From Ruegeria sp. YS9 (lineage in GTDB: Bacteria > Pseudomonadota > Alphaproteobacteria > Rhodobacterales > Rhodobacteraceae): a stretch of DNA of 64,000 nt. The DNA lies in NCBI RefSeq assembly GCF_024628725.1, contig NZ_CP102409.1, positions 2,699,001 through 2,763,000 on the forward strand, in the 5' to 3' direction. The notes under the pieces were generated by a model. That model was not told the DNA's origin and searched no databases. It was given only the letters and a program-made list of their open reading frames with translations. A program made the translations under genes and the position numbers. Of the stretch, positions 18,309 through 27,987 are shown in pieces (within the stretch, counting starts at the first letter, position 1; each line of letters begins with the position of its first letter).

Positions 18309-18978
18309 AAATAAGGCATCTGCGTCGACAAACGACAAAGGGAAACAGCCCGCGCATGAGCAGGTTTATCAAACGCTCAGATCACAAATCCTGTTCGGCG
18401 AATTGGTTCCCGGCCAGCCTGTCACGATCCAGGGCCTGACTGATTCGCTGGGTGTTGGCATGACACCGGTGCGCGAAGCCATCCGCCGGTTGATCTCGGA
18501 CGGGGCATTGGTGTTCCAAGGCAATCGGCGTGTAAGTGTGCCGCTGCTGTCCCCGGGCGACATCCAGGAAATGATCTTTGCCAGAACCGCAATAGAATCA
18601 GAGCTTTCAAGGCGCGCAACGTCGAATTTGCAAACCGAAGATATAGATCATCTGGAGCGACTCGACATGCATCTGGACCGTATGATTGCTGACGGGGATG
18701 TAGGCGGATATCTGCGTCTGAACCAGGCGTTCCACGAAACCTTGTACTCACACGCAAACGCACCGATTCTCAGCGATCTGGCCGAAAGGCTTTGGTTGCG
18801 GTTCGGTCCGTCGCTGCGTGTCGTATGTGGTCGATTCGGGACTCAAAGCCTGCCGGATCGGCACAAGGATATCATTGCCGCTTTGCGCAACCGAGACGCC
18901 GAAAAAGCCGCAAAAGCAACGGCACAGGACATTGAGCAAGGCATGGAATTGATCGCGGAGGCCCTGACTTCCACCTGA
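18295..18978 (+). CDS. GntR/FadR-family (FCD) transcriptional regulator of the polyamine cluster
   Basis: A 227-residue regulator with a winged helix-turn-helix at about 22-85 (ILFGELVPGQPVT, then LGVGMTPVREAIRRLISDGAL) and an all-helical FCD ligand-binding domain at about 95-220 (FHETLYSHANAPIL, DRHKDIIAALRNRDAEKA). The start is most likely TTG at 18295, with GGGAAGA upstream; a nearby ATG at 18281 is out of frame and stops after seven codons. It sits between the divergent transporter operon and the aminotransferase and probably controls both. Its ligand, perhaps a polyamine or breakdown product, is inferred from context. Confidence 0.85.
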   Translation: MDLIKNKASASTNDKGKQPAHEQVYQTLRSQILFGELVPGQPVTIQGLTDSLGVGMTPVREAIRRLISDGALVFQGNRRVSVPLLSPGDIQEMIFARTAIESELSRRATSNLQTEDIDHLERLDMHLDRMIADGDVGGYLRLNQAFHETLYSHANAPILSDLAERLWLRFGPSLRVVCGRFGTQSLPDRHKDIIAALRNRDAEKAAKATAQDIEQGMELIAEALTST

Positions 18979-19007
18979 CTCAACCCGATTCGATTGACAG
19001 CGATGAA

Positions 19008-19015
19008 TTTGATCA
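19008..19015. promoter_or_regulatory. Candidate GntR operator, site 3 (aminotransferase promoter)
   Basis: TTTGATCA recurs 41-48 bp before the aminotransferase start, in the sequence GAATTTGATCATA. It matches the central part of sites 1 and 2. Confidence 0.4.
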
Positions 19016-19055
19016 TATTGTGAACCGCAACTGCGTTCTTGTAGGAGATTCTCCG

Positions 19056-20453
19056 ATGTCCACCATAACCAACCATATGCCGACCGCCGAATTGCAGGCG
19101 CTGGATGCGGCGCATCACATCCATCCTTTCTCGGCCAATGGTGCGCTGGGGCAGGAAGGGGCACGCGTGATTACACGCGCCAGCGGGGTTTACCTGACCG
19201 ACAGCGAAGGTGAGGAAATTCTGGACGCAATGGCAGGTCTTTGGTGCGTCAATATCGGTTATGGCCGTGATGAGCTGGCCGATGTCGCGGCGCGCCAGAT
19301 GCGCGAACTGCCCTACTACAACACCTTCTTCAAGACGACTCACGTGCCCGCAATCGCACTGGCCGCCAAGATCGCCGAGCTGGCACCGGGTGATCTGAAT
19401 CATGTCTTCTTCGCAGCTGGTGGGTCCGAGGCCAACGATACCAACATCCGCCTTGTACGCACCTATTGGGCCGAGAAGGGGCAGCCGGACAAGAATATCA
19501 TCATCAGCAGGAAAAACGCGTATCACGGGTCTTCCGTCGGGTCGGCTTCGCTGGGCGGTATGGCAGGCATGCACGCGCAGGGCGGCATTCCGATCCCGAA
19601 CATTCACCACATCAACCAACCGAACTGGTGGGCGGAAGGCGGTGACATGTCACCCGAAGAATTCGGCCTGGCCCGCGCGCGCGAGCTGGAAGAGGCCATA
19701 CAGGAGCTGGGCGAAGACCGCGTCGCGGCCTTCATCGCCGAGCCGGTTCAGGGTGCAGGCGGCGTGATCGTGGCGCCCGATACCTACTGGCCGGAAATTC
19801 AGCGCATCTGCGACAAATACGATATCCTGTTGATTGCCGACGAAGTGATCTGTGGGTTCGGCCGTACCGGCAACTGGTTCGGATCACAAACCGTGGGCAT
19901 CAAACCGCATATCATGACCATCGCCAAGGGGCTCAGCTCGGGCTATGCGCCGATCGGCGGGTCCATCGTGAATGACGAGATTGCCGAAGTCATTGGCGGC
20001 ACCGAATTCAATCACGGGTACACCTATTCCGGCCACCCCGTCGCCGCTGCTGTGGCGCTTGAGAACCTGCGCATTTTGGAAGAAGAGAAGATCGTCGAGC
20101 ACGTGCGCGACGTTGCCGCCCCCTATCTGAAACAGAAATGGGAGGCGCTGGCCGATCACCCGCTGGTGGGCGAGGCGAAGATCGTTGGCATGATGGCGTC
20201 CATCGCATTGACCCCCGACAAAGCCAGCCGGGCCAAGTTCGCGTCCGAGCCCGGCACGGTCGGCTATATCTGCCGCGACCGCTGTTTTGCCAACAATCTG
20301 ATCATGCGCCATGTGGGCGACCGTATGATCATCTCGCCGCCGCTGATCCTGACCCCGGCGGATATCGACGAGATGTTCGTGCGCATCCACAAGTCGCTGG
20401 ACGAAGCACAGGCGGAAATCATCGCACAGGGGCTGATGAAAGCCGCATCCTGA
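19056..20453 (+). CDS. Class III aminotransferase, putrescine-pyruvate type (SpuC-like)
   Basis: A 465-residue PLP enzyme of the omega-aminotransferase family. The PLP-binding Asp262 lies in IADEVICGFGRTG and the Schiff-base Lys291 in TIAKGLSSGYAPIGG. The family converts putrescine or related amines to aldehydes, usually with pyruvate as acceptor; beta-alanine or taurine type substrates are alternatives. The ATG at 19056 has AGGAG upstream. Context beside a polyamine importer and oxidase supports polyamine catabolism. A terminator follows. Confidence 0.88.
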   Translation: MSTITNHMPTAELQALDAAHHIHPFSANGALGQEGARVITRASGVYLTDSEGEEILDAMAGLWCVNIGYGRDELADVAARQMRELPYYNTFFKTTHVPAIALAAKIAELAPGDLNHVFFAAGGSEANDTNIRLVRTYWAEKGQPDKNIIISRKNAYHGSSVGSASLGGMAGMHAQGGIPIPNIHHINQPNWWAEGGDMSPEEFGLARARELEEAIQELGEDRVAAFIAEPVQGAGGVIVAPDTYWPEIQRICDKYDILLIADEVICGFGRTGNWFGSQTVGIKPHIMTIAKGLSSGYAPIGGSIVNDEIAEVIGGTEFNHGYTYSGHPVAAAVALENLRILEEEKIVEHVRDVAAPYLKQKWEALADHPLVGEAKIVGMMASIALTPDKASRAKFASEPGTVGYICRDRCFANNLIMRHVGDRMIISPPLILTPADIDEMFVRIHKSLDEAQAEIIAQGLMKAAS

Positions 20454-20475
20454 GATCAAAAAAGGCTTCGATCAA

Positions 20476-20505
20476 GGGGCGGCCCGTTTGGGTCGCCTCT
20501 TTTTG
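20476..20505 (+). terminator. Rho-independent terminator after the aminotransferase
   Basis: Hairpin with 8-base arms at 20478-20485 and 20490-20497 (GGCGGCCC, GGGTCGCC; one G-T wobble), followed by TCTTTTTG. Confidence 0.8.
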
Positions 20506-20506
20506 T

Positions 20507-21823
20507 TCACCTCAGCCGCTCCAAAAGTGTCGCAGTTGGATAGCCGTCCGGCACCAAGCCCCGCGCAAGTTGGTAAGCGCGGACCGCATTGATGGTGTTC
20601 GGCCCGGTGCGCCCATCTATACCCTTCGTATCAAACCCGGCCTGGGTCAGCCGGGTTTGCAACTCTTTCTTCTCGGTGAAGCTCAGCGCCCGCTCATCTC
20701 GGGGCCAGTCGGACTGAAACGGTTCACCACCCGCAAGCCGGTCGGACAGATGTCCGATACCGATCACATAGGCATCGGCCCCGTTATAGGCCTCGATCAC
20801 GCTGAAATTGTCGAAAATCATCAGCGCCACGCCCTGCCCCCCGGCGGGCAAAAGGATTGCGGCTTGCCCGTGATCCGGGATCGGTTTGCCGTCACGCCCC
20901 ACCACGCCACGCGCCGCCCAATCTGACGGCAGCAGGGTGTAGTCCCGTTTGGCGGTGGCATAGTCGAACCCTTCGGGCAGGCGCACCTCAACGCCCCAGG
21001 GCTGCCCCTTTTTCCATCCGTGCCGCGCCAGATAGGACGCGGCCGAGGCCAGCGCATCCGTTGGGTCGTCCGACCAGATGTCACGCCGACCATCGCCATC
21101 GAAATCAACCGCGTGATCCAGATACGAGGTCGGCATGAATTGCGTGTGCCCCATCGCACCTGCCCAGCTGCCCAGCATGTTTTTGGCGCTGACATCCCCT
21201 GCCTGCACGATTCTCAGGGCGGCGATCAACTGCGTTTCAAAGAACTGCGCCCGCCGTGCATCAAAGGCCAGCGTCGCCAGGGAACTCAGCGTCCGGTTGC
21301 TGCCACGATAAGAGCCGAAAGATGTCTCCAGCCCCCAGATTGCCGTGACCACTTCTTTTTCAACGCGATATTCAGCCTCGATTTGCTTCAACACCTGCCG
21401 ATGTTGCTGCATGGCGGCACGACCATTGGAAACGCGCGAGTCCGAGACTGCGGAATCCAGATACTCCCAGATCGGTTTCGAGAATTCCGCCTGATTGCGG
21501 TCTTTTTTCAGGATGTCCTCGTCAAAGGTCATGTCCGAGAACACCCTGTTCAACGTTCTTTCCGTTATGCCCTGCTGCTGCGCGCGCTCCTGAAACGCGC
21601 CGAGCCAGGCCTGAAACCGTGCGGTCACGGCCGCGGACACCCGCAATGCCTCAACTGCCGGGCGCGGGACCGGACGGATCGAAACCGTCACATCCGCCGA
21701 GGCCAGCCGGATCGTTTCGCCGGTCACTGCACTGTCTGGCCATTTCGTGTTTTCTGATGTTTCCGCCTGCACTATGGATGCCCACAATGCGACGGTCATG
21801 ACGCCGCCTACGCATTTATGCAT
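20507..21823 (-). CDS. Lytic murein transglycosylase (MltB-like) with peptidoglycan-binding domain
   Basis: A 438-residue periplasmic enzyme that cleaves peptidoglycan glycan strands to 1,6-anhydro products. A signal peptide occupies residues 1-20. The SLT_2/MltB catalytic domain spans about 65-370, with catalytic Glu166 in AIWGLETSFGSYRG and the GHTQFMPTSY motif downstream. A C-terminal PG_binding_1 domain (about 380-436; LTQAGFDTKGIDGRTGPNT) completes it. It is a single gene, convergent with the aminotransferase. Confidence 0.92.
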   Translation of the reverse strand: MHKCVGGVMTVALWASIVQAETSENTKWPDSAVTGETIRLASADVTVSIRPVPRPAVEALRVSAAVTARFQAWLGAFQERAQQQGITERTLNRVFSDMTFDEDILKKDRNQAEFSKPIWEYLDSAVSDSRVSNGRAAMQQHRQVLKQIEAEYRVEKEVVTAIWGLETSFGSYRGSNRTLSSLATLAFDARRAQFFETQLIAALRIVQAGDVSAKNMLGSWAGAMGHTQFMPTSYLDHAVDFDGDGRRDIWSDDPTDALASAASYLARHGWKKGQPWGVEVRLPEGFDYATAKRDYTLLPSDWAARGVVGRDGKPIPDHGQAAILLPAGGQGVALMIFDNFSVIEAYNGADAYVIGIGHLSDRLAGGEPFQSDWPRDERALSFTEKKELQTRLTQAGFDTKGIDGRTGPNTINAVRAYQLARGLVPDGYPTATLLERLR

Positions 21824-21885
21824 TCCGATTTTTCCTGATTACTGCTCAACCTCAGGGTAGCGCAAAATCGGTGAATCACAAAGTC

Positions 21886-22599
21886 TCAGGCATCCTCATC
21901 GCGCTCCTGTGCGTCGCGCTTTGCGCGGATTTGCGCCAAAACCTCGCGCAGCATCGGCACGCGGTTCGGTCTAAAGCTTTGATCTGTCACAGACATGTCC
22001 TGCATGCGATCCAACCGGAAGACGCGAAAATCCCGTCTCAGGTGGCACCAGCCGAGCAACACATTTGATCGATCCATGTAGACGATGCTCAGCGGGTTCA
22101 CCCGTCTTCGTGTGGCATCGCCTTTTGCGTCCGTGTACGAGAACTCGACCGCGCGTTCGTCCCACGTCGCCTGCCGCAAAATGGCCACGTCGATGGTCGG
22201 CGCGGGCGGGCGATTGAACCGCGTTGCCGCCAGAACCGCGTGGCTCAGCCGATGGGACTGTCGCTGTGGCAATCGCCCCTGCAATTTCCGCAGGGCGGCG
22301 CTGGCTGCATCTGACAAGGCCGGGTCACCAATCACCTGAACTTCGCGCAGGCCAAGAACCAGGGCCTCAAGCTCGTCATCAGTGAAACCCAATGGCGGCA
22401 GCGTGGCATCTTCGATCAGAGTGAACCCAAACCCCGCTTCACCGTCGATAACGGCCCCCAGACCACGCAGCGCGTCAATATCCCTGTGAATTGTTCTGGC
22501 AGAAACACCCAGATCCTGTGCCAACTGTTCAGACGTTCTGGGCGATGGGCCAGAACGCAGGGATTGCATCAGTTGGAACAATCGGGCGGTGCGGGACAT
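21886..22599 (-). CDS. YafY-family WYL-domain transcriptional regulator
   Basis: A 237-residue regulator with an N-terminal HTH_11 domain (about 5-60; LAQDLGVSARTIHRDIDALRGLG) and a WYL ligand-sensing domain (about 130-205; VEFSYTDAKGDATRRRVNPLSIVY). The ATG at 22599 is used because the upstream extension to 22638 runs into the palindromic intergenic operator. It is divergent from a GST gene that it probably controls. Confidence 0.88.
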   Translation of the reverse strand: MSRTARLFQLMQSLRSGPSPRTSEQLAQDLGVSARTIHRDIDALRGLGAVIDGEAGFGFTLIEDATLPPLGFTDDELEALVLGLREVQVIGDPALSDAASAALRKLQGRLPQRQSHRLSHAVLAATRFNRPPAPTIDVAILRQATWDERAVEFSYTDAKGDATRRRVNPLSIVYMDRSNVLLGWCHLRRDFRVFRLDRMQDMSVTDQSFRPNRVPMLREVLAQIRAKRDAQERDEDA

Positions 22600-22621
22600 G
22601 ATGAACCCTAGCCTAACCCTG

Positions 22622-22638
22622 ATGACAAAAACTGTCAT
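22622..22638. promoter_or_regulatory. Palindromic operator between WYL regulator and GST gene
   Basis: Perfect inverted repeat ATGACA-N5-TGTCAT in the 87-bp divergent intergenic region. The position and symmetry fit a binding site for the adjacent dimeric regulator. Confidence 0.55.
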
Positions 22639-22686
22639 TAGGTCGGTTTACTTATCTGGCAAGTCGAAAAAACACGGAGCCGCACG

Positions 22687-23385
22687 ATGCTGACCCTTCT
22701 CACCTATCCTTCTGCCTTCGGGCTGTTCAGCGCCAGCCCGTTCTGCGTCAAGACAGCCATGATGCTTCAACACTCCGGCCAGGCCTGGCAGCGTTCAGAC
22801 ATGCTTGACCCGCGCAAGATGCCGCATCAAAAACTGCCCGTCCTGCGCACGCCAGAGCGGTTGATACCGGACAGCGATCTGATCCGCGATTGGCTGGAAC
22901 AGAAGGGGGCCGCGTTCGATCAGGGGCTTTCGGACGTGGAAAAAGCGCAATCCCGCGCGCTGGTGCGCATGGCCGAAGAGCATCTGTATTTCCACATCGT
23001 TCTGGACCGCTGGGGCAATGATGAGGTCTGGCCAATCCTTCGCGAAACCTTTTTCACCGGAATTCCGGCCCTGATCCGTAAGCCGGTGTCCAATGCGATC
23101 CGAAAATCCGTTCTGAAGGGGATCACGTCACAAGGGATCGGACGGTTCTCGTTGCCCGAGCGCATGGACCGGCTCGAACGCGATCTCGAGGCGATCTCGG
23201 CCTATCTGTGGCAATCCCGCTTCCTGCTGGCGGATCAACCGACATCAGCAGACATGAGCGTCGGCCCGATGCTCGCCGCCATGCGTGCAACACCTGCCGA
23301 TACCCCACTGACCCGCAGGATCAAACAGGATAACCTGTTGAACAGTTACGTGGACCGGATGGAACAGGCGATACCGATTGCATGA
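22687..23385 (+). CDS. Glutathione S-transferase family protein
   Basis: A 232-residue protein. The N-terminal thioredoxin-like domain (about 1-80; ASPFCVKTAMMLQHSG, then MPHQKLPVLRTPERLIPDSDLI) has the cis-Pro and Ser/Asp glutathione contacts; an all-helical C-terminal domain follows. The SPFC start of the active-site helix suggests a cysteine-type GST. Substrate unknown. The ATG has CGGAG upstream. It overlaps the next gene by 4 bases. Confidence 0.82.
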   Translation: MLTLLTYPSAFGLFSASPFCVKTAMMLQHSGQAWQRSDMLDPRKMPHQKLPVLRTPERLIPDSDLIRDWLEQKGAAFDQGLSDVEKAQSRALVRMAEEHLYFHIVLDRWGNDEVWPILRETFFTGIPALIRKPVSNAIRKSVLKGITSQGIGRFSLPERMDRLERDLEAISAYLWQSRFLLADQPTSADMSVGPMLAAMRATPADTPLTRRIKQDNLLNSYVDRMEQAIPIA

Positions 23386-23768
23386 AACCGTTTGATGACC
23401 CCTCGGTCGCATCGGCCTTTGAAGCCCTGCCCCCGCACGCACGCGCGGGGGTTTTGGCGCTTCGCGATCTGATCTTTGAAACGGCAGACTCTCTGCCCGC
23501 TGCCAATCCATTGCGGGAAGAGCTGCGCTGGGGCCAGCCCGCCTATCTAGCCCCCAAAGGATCAACGATCCGGCTGGGGGCTCATAAATCCGCGGATTTC
23601 GCGCTGTTCGTACACTGCCAAAGCCGATTGATCGGTGATTTCACCACGGCCTTCCCTGGCGAAGACAGGATCGACGGGAACCGGGCCATTCTGTTCGATG
23701 ACCCGGGCCAGATAGATGAAACCCGCCATGGCTGGCTGATTGCCCGGGCGCTGACCTATCACCTTTGA
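23382..23768 (+). CDS. DUF1801 domain-containing protein
   Basis: A 128-residue cytoplasmic protein with the DUF1801/YdhG-type features: LREELRWGQPAYLAPKG (about 44-60) and a C-terminal helix. The family has no firm function. It overlaps the GST gene (ATGA), so the two form an operon, and its 3' end overlaps the 3' end of rnr by 10 bases on the other strand. Confidence 0.78.
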   Translation: MKPFDDPSVASAFEALPPHARAGVLALRDLIFETADSLPAANPLREELRWGQPAYLAPKGSTIRLGAHKSADFALFVHCQSRLIGDFTTAFPGEDRIDGNRAILFDDPGQIDETRHGWLIARALTYHL

Positions 23769-26017
23769 CGGCGCTTGCGTTCGACCTTGCGCTTGATCTT
23801 GTCCTTCTTGCGCTTGGTGCTGGCTGCCTTGCGTCGCGTCGACCGCTTGGCGGGTCCGCGCCCGCGCGGCAGGGCCTGATCGTCGATGGACAGCAGTTCC
23901 AGTTCCAACCCGCCGGTCACAGGTGTCGCCTCGGTCAGCCGCACCGTGACCCGCTGGCCGATGGCGATGATCAGCCCGGATTCCGAGCCCATCAGCGTTC
24001 CTGCCTCTCGATCAAAATGGAAGAATTCGCGCCCCAAAGACCGCACCGGCACCAGGCCATCCGCGCCCGTTTCGTCCATCTTCACGAAGGCCCCGAACCG
24101 GGCAATGCCACTGATCCGCCCGGTGAATTCGTTGCCCACACGTTCGCTGAGATAGGCCGCCAGATAGCGGTCGGTCGTATCGCGCTCGGCCATCATCGAG
24201 CGGCGTTCTGTATCCGAAATATGCGTGGCCGTTTCTTCAAGCCGGGCAATTTCGTCCTCGGTCAGCCCGTCCTTGCCCCAGCCATGGGCCGAAATCAGCG
24301 CCCGGTGCACGATCAGGTCGGCATAGCGCCGGATGGGCGAGGTGAAATGCGCGTAGTTGCGCAGCGCCAGCCCGAAATGGCCGAAGTTTTCCGGGCTGTA
24401 ATAGGCCTGCGCCATCGACCGCAAGGTGCTGAGATTGATCAGCTCGGCATCCTCGGTGCCGGCGGCGGCATTCAGCAGCGCGTTCAGGTGACGGGTCTGG
24501 AGCACCTGCCCCTTGGCCAGATTCAGCCCGGCGGCCTGTGCCGTTTCGCGCAGGTTTTCCAGTTTTTCGGGCGCGGGTTCTTCGTGCACCCGGAACAACA
24601 ACGGGCTGCGCTTGGCGATCAGCGTCTCGGCCGCGGACACGTTGGCCAGGATCATGAATTCCTCGATCAGCCTGTGCGCGTCCAACCGTTCGCGGAAGGC
24701 CACGCTTTCGACCTCGCCCTTGTCGTTCAGAACGATCTTGCGTTCCGGCAGGTCCAGCTCCAGCGGCTGGCGTTCGTTGCGCGCCGTCTTCAAGGCGCCA
24801 TAGGCCGCATAGAGCGGCTTCAGAACGCTGTCCAGCAGCGGGCCGGTGCGGTCATTGGGGGTGCCGTCGATGGCCTCCTGCACCTCGGCATAGTTCAGGG
24901 ACGCGGCCGAGCGCATCAGCCCGCGCACAAAGCGGTGGTCGATCTTGTTGCCGTTTGCATCGATGCGCATCCGCACCGCGATACAGGCGCGCGGCACGCC
25001 TTCGTGCAGCGAGCAGAGATCACCCGACAGACGGTCCGGCAACATCGGCACGACACGGTCGGGGAAATAGCTGGAATTGCCACGCTTGCGCGCCTCGCGG
25101 TCCAGCGCGGTGCCTGGGCGCACATAGGCGGCGACATCGGCAATCGCGACCCAGATCACATGTCCGCCCGGGTTTTTCGGGTCGTCATCAGCATGGGCAT
25201 AGCAGGCATCGTCATGATCGCGCGCGTCCGAGGGATCGATTGTCAACAACGGCAAATCCCGCAGGTCCTCGCGGCCTTTCAGGCCAACGGGCTTGGCCTT
25301 GTCGGCCTCGGCAATCACCTTGTCGGGGAAATCATCCGGGATACCGTGCTGATGGATCGCGATCAACGAAACGGCCTTGGGCGCAGTCGGGTCGCCCAAC
25401 CGTTCAACGATGCGCGCGCGGGGCAGCCCCATGCGGTTTTTCGGCCCGGCTTGTTCGGCCTCGACCAGTTCGCCATCCCTGGCGCCCAGCGCGGCGCCTT
25501 CGGCCACCAGCCATTCGGTCGATCCGGCCTTGTCGATCGGCACGATCCGCCCGCCTTCAGCCCCTTTTCGGAAGATACCCACGATTTTACGGGGGTTCGT
25601 CCCGATACGACGGATCAGGCGGGCTTCGTAATTGTGGTCTTCCTCATGCACGGCCGTCAGACGGGCCAGAATGCGGTCACCCTCGCCCAGCGCCGGGTCG
25701 CTGGCACGAGCAATGATCAGAACGATGGGCTCGACCCCCTCGCCATGCCATTCCAGCGGCCGCGCAAACAGGTCTCCATCCTTGTTCGGAGCTTTCACCT
25801 GCAACACACTGACCGGCGGCAGGCGATCCGGGTCGCGGTAACTGCGCTTGCGCTTCTCAAGATGGCCTTCGGCCTCAAGCTCCTTGAGGATACGTTTCAG
25901 ATCAATCCGATCCGCGCCCTTGATGCCAAAGGCTTTGGCGATATCGCGTTTCGAGGTCAGGGTGGGGTTCGCCGAGATCCAGTCCAGGACCTCCTGCTTG
26001 GTAGGAATGCGAGTCAT
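23759..26017 (-). CDS. rnr: Ribonuclease R
   Basis: A 752-residue 3'-5' exoribonuclease that degrades structured RNA. It has an N-terminal winged-helix region (about 1-60), cold-shock-like domains, the RNB catalytic domain with the acidic cluster TIDPSDARDHDDACY, an S1 RNA-binding domain (about 630-715; VGNEFTGRISGIARFGAFV) and a Lys/Arg-rich tail (about 722-752). Length and order match bacterial RNase R. It is convergent with the DUF1801 gene with a 10-base overlap. Confidence 0.96.
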   Translation of the reverse strand: MTRIPTKQEVLDWISANPTLTSKRDIAKAFGIKGADRIDLKRILKELEAEGHLEKRKRSYRDPDRLPPVSVLQVKAPNKDGDLFARPLEWHGEGVEPIVLIIARASDPALGEGDRILARLTAVHEEDHNYEARLIRRIGTNPRKIVGIFRKGAEGGRIVPIDKAGSTEWLVAEGAALGARDGELVEAEQAGPKNRMGLPRARIVERLGDPTAPKAVSLIAIHQHGIPDDFPDKVIAEADKAKPVGLKGREDLRDLPLLTIDPSDARDHDDACYAHADDDPKNPGGHVIWVAIADVAAYVRPGTALDREARKRGNSSYFPDRVVPMLPDRLSGDLCSLHEGVPRACIAVRMRIDANGNKIDHRFVRGLMRSAASLNYAEVQEAIDGTPNDRTGPLLDSVLKPLYAAYGALKTARNERQPLELDLPERKIVLNDKGEVESVAFRERLDAHRLIEEFMILANVSAAETLIAKRSPLLFRVHEEPAPEKLENLRETAQAAGLNLAKGQVLQTRHLNALLNAAAGTEDAELINLSTLRSMAQAYYSPENFGHFGLALRNYAHFTSPIRRYADLIVHRALISAHGWGKDGLTEDEIARLEETATHISDTERRSMMAERDTTDRYLAAYLSERVGNEFTGRISGIARFGAFVKMDETGADGLVPVRSLGREFFHFDREAGTLMGSESGLIIAIGQRVTVRLTEATPVTGGLELELLSIDDQALPRGRGPAKRSTRRKAASTKRKKDKIKRKVERKRRQR

Positions 26018-26064
26018 ACGTCCGGCCTAGCATGCGTTTGCGACCGCGTCATGACCAAAAAACC

Positions 26065-26640
26065 TCAGGGTTCAAGATCGGCAACCGTATCCACATCGCG
26101 CAACAGATCAAGCAATGACACCCGACAGCCGGGGATCGAAGCAAGCGTGTCAGCCAATGCGTGTTCCGTCGACCAGCGCACGTCGCGGAACAGACTTGCC
26201 GGCAAGGCCGCATACCGTTGCGCTCCGACCAGCCAATAGCCACCATCGGGGGCAGGCCCAAACACCATCTGAGAACGCCCCAATGCATCGAAAGCACGGG
26301 CAATATGGGGGCGCGAAATGCCCGGAATATCCGCGCCGATCAGGCAAACCGGCCCTTTGGGCATACCGCGCAGCATCCGCGCCATGCGATCGCCCAGATC
26401 CCCACGCCCCTGCGCCGCGCGTGGCAGGTCAGCTGGCCAGACGCGGCTTTTCAGACCCTGCTGATCGGGTGAAACGGCCAAAACGATACGCCAGCGGGGA
26501 TCGCGCAGCCTCCGGATCAAGGACCGGGTCTGGTGCCGAAACCACCACGCTGCGCCGACCATGCCGATATCTCGTCCAAGCCGCGTTTTGACGCGGCCCG
26601 GACGAGGTTCCTTCACCATGATCACCAATGTGCGCTGCAT
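26065..26640 (-). CDS. DUF2064/TIGR04282-type glycosyltransferase
   Basis: A 191-residue GT-A-like nucleotidyl-sugar fold protein. Diagnostic features are MVKEPRPGRVKTRLG (9-22, the nucleotide-binding loop), GADIPGISRPHI and FGPAPDGGYWLVGA. The family includes arsenosugar-cluster members, but nothing here indicates arsenic metabolism, so the substrate is open. It follows dapE by 3 bases on the same strand and is probably co-transcribed. Confidence 0.8.
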   Translation of the reverse strand: MQRTLVIMVKEPRPGRVKTRLGRDIGMVGAAWWFRHQTRSLIRRLRDPRWRIVLAVSPDQQGLKSRVWPADLPRAAQGRGDLGDRMARMLRGMPKGPVCLIGADIPGISRPHIARAFDALGRSQMVFGPAPDGGYWLVGAQRYAALPASLFRDVRWSTEHALADTLASIPGCRVSLLDLLRDVDTVADLEP

Positions 26641-26643
26641 GGA

Positions 26644-27783
26644 TCAGGCGAAATAGTCAGTCAGGATACGGGTATAGATAGACTTGAGCTGCTCAATCTG
26701 GGCCACATCGACACACTCGTCGACCTGATGCATCGTGCGCCCGACCAGACCGAACTCGACAACCGGGCAGTGGTTCTTGATGAAACGCGCATCCGACGTA
26801 CCGCCGGTCGTCGAAAGCTCGGGCGTTGCGCCTGTTTCTGCCTTCACCGCCCCGGCCACCAGATCCGACAATGGCCCCGGCGGGGTCAGAAAGCTTTCGC
26901 CGGAAATTTTGATTGCGACATCTATTTCAACGCCGAACTGAGCGGCCACCTGATCCGCTTCCGACTTCAGCCAGTCACTCAGGCTGGCCCCGGAATGCAG
27001 ATCATTGAATCGAATATTCACCGTTCCCTTGCACTGCGCCGGAATTACGTTGGTGGCCGCATTCCCGGTGTCGATTGTCACCACGGCCAATGTCGAAGCA
27101 TCGAAGTGGTCCGTGCCCTGATCCAGTTCGTGCCCCGCCAACCGATCCATCAGCCGCGCCATGGCTGGCAAAGGGTTTTTGGCGCGATGCGGATAGGCTG
27201 AATGGCCCTGAACACCTGTGATCGTAAACCACGCAGTCATCGACCCCCGACGGCCGATTTTCATCATTTCACCCATCCTGTTCGGGCAGGTGGGCTCACC
27301 CACCAGGCAGACTGACATATGTTCATCTGCGCCGTCCATGTAATCCAGCAAGGCGGTCGTGCCATCCAGCGCGTCGCCTTCCTCGTCGCCGGTTATGGTC
27401 AGGATGATGGCTCCGTCCGGAGGGGTGTCGCGCACGAAATCAATCGCCGCAGCCGCAAATGCCGCAACACCGGATTTCATATCCGTTGCCCCACGCCCAT
27501 ACATCACACCATCGCGTATTTCGGCCCCGAAAGGCGGCATCGTCCACGCGGCCTCATCGCCGACTGGCACAACATCCGTATGGCCGTTGAACCCGAAACT
27601 GCGCGGATGGCCTTTCTGGCCCCACCGTGCGAACAGGTTGCTGACGCCACCACGGTCGACACGCGTGCATTCAAACCCCGCGTCCGCCAGCACCGACCCC
27701 AGCAGAACCAGCGCGCCGCCCTCGGCAGGTGTGACCGATGGGCAACGGATCAGATCGGCTGTCAATTGGACGGGGTCGGTCAT
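26644..27783 (-). CDS. dapE: Succinyl-diaminopimelate desuccinylase
   Basis: A 379-residue M20 metallopeptidase that releases LL-diaminopimelate in lysine and cell-wall synthesis. Di-zinc motifs are visible at [14 protein letters not shown] (about 64-77) and [14 protein letters not shown] (about 128-141), with [10 protein letters not shown] and GGTSDARFI as DapE signatures. dapD, for the succinyl-transfer step of the same branch, lies 2.6 kb away on the same strand. Confidence 0.95.
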   Translation of the reverse strand: MTDPVQLTADLIRCPSVTPAEGGALVLLGSVLADAGFECTRVDRGGVSNLFARWGQKGHPRSFGFNGHTDVVPVGDEAAWTMPPFGAEIRDGVMYGRGATDMKSGVAAFAAAAIDFVRDTPPDGAIILTITGDEEGDALDGTTALLDYMDGADEHMSVCLVGEPTCPNRMGEMMKIGRRGSMTAWFTITGVQGHSAYPHRAKNPLPAMARLMDRLAGHELDQGTDHFDASTLAVVTIDTGNAATNVIPAQCKGTVNIRFNDLHSGASLSDWLKSEADQVAAQFGVEIDVAIKISGESFLTPPGPLSDLVAGAVKAETGATPELSTTGGTSDARFIKNHCPVVEFGLVGRTMHQVDECVDVAQIEQLKSIYTRILTDYFA

Positions 27784-27987
27784 GCAATGGCCTCTGGAAC
27801 AGTGTCTTTCGCGGGTTCGCGCACAGATTCAACGAATTGGCCGGTTTTCCAACCCCAATTCGCAAAAATATCCTTTCACCCAACCGAGCTGGTATCAAAG
27901 CGACACCCAGACAAATCATGACGGTTTACCCGGCGACCATCTTGCCGCCCGCCGCATAATCGCGCTACAGGGCCGCGAAACAGGTGA

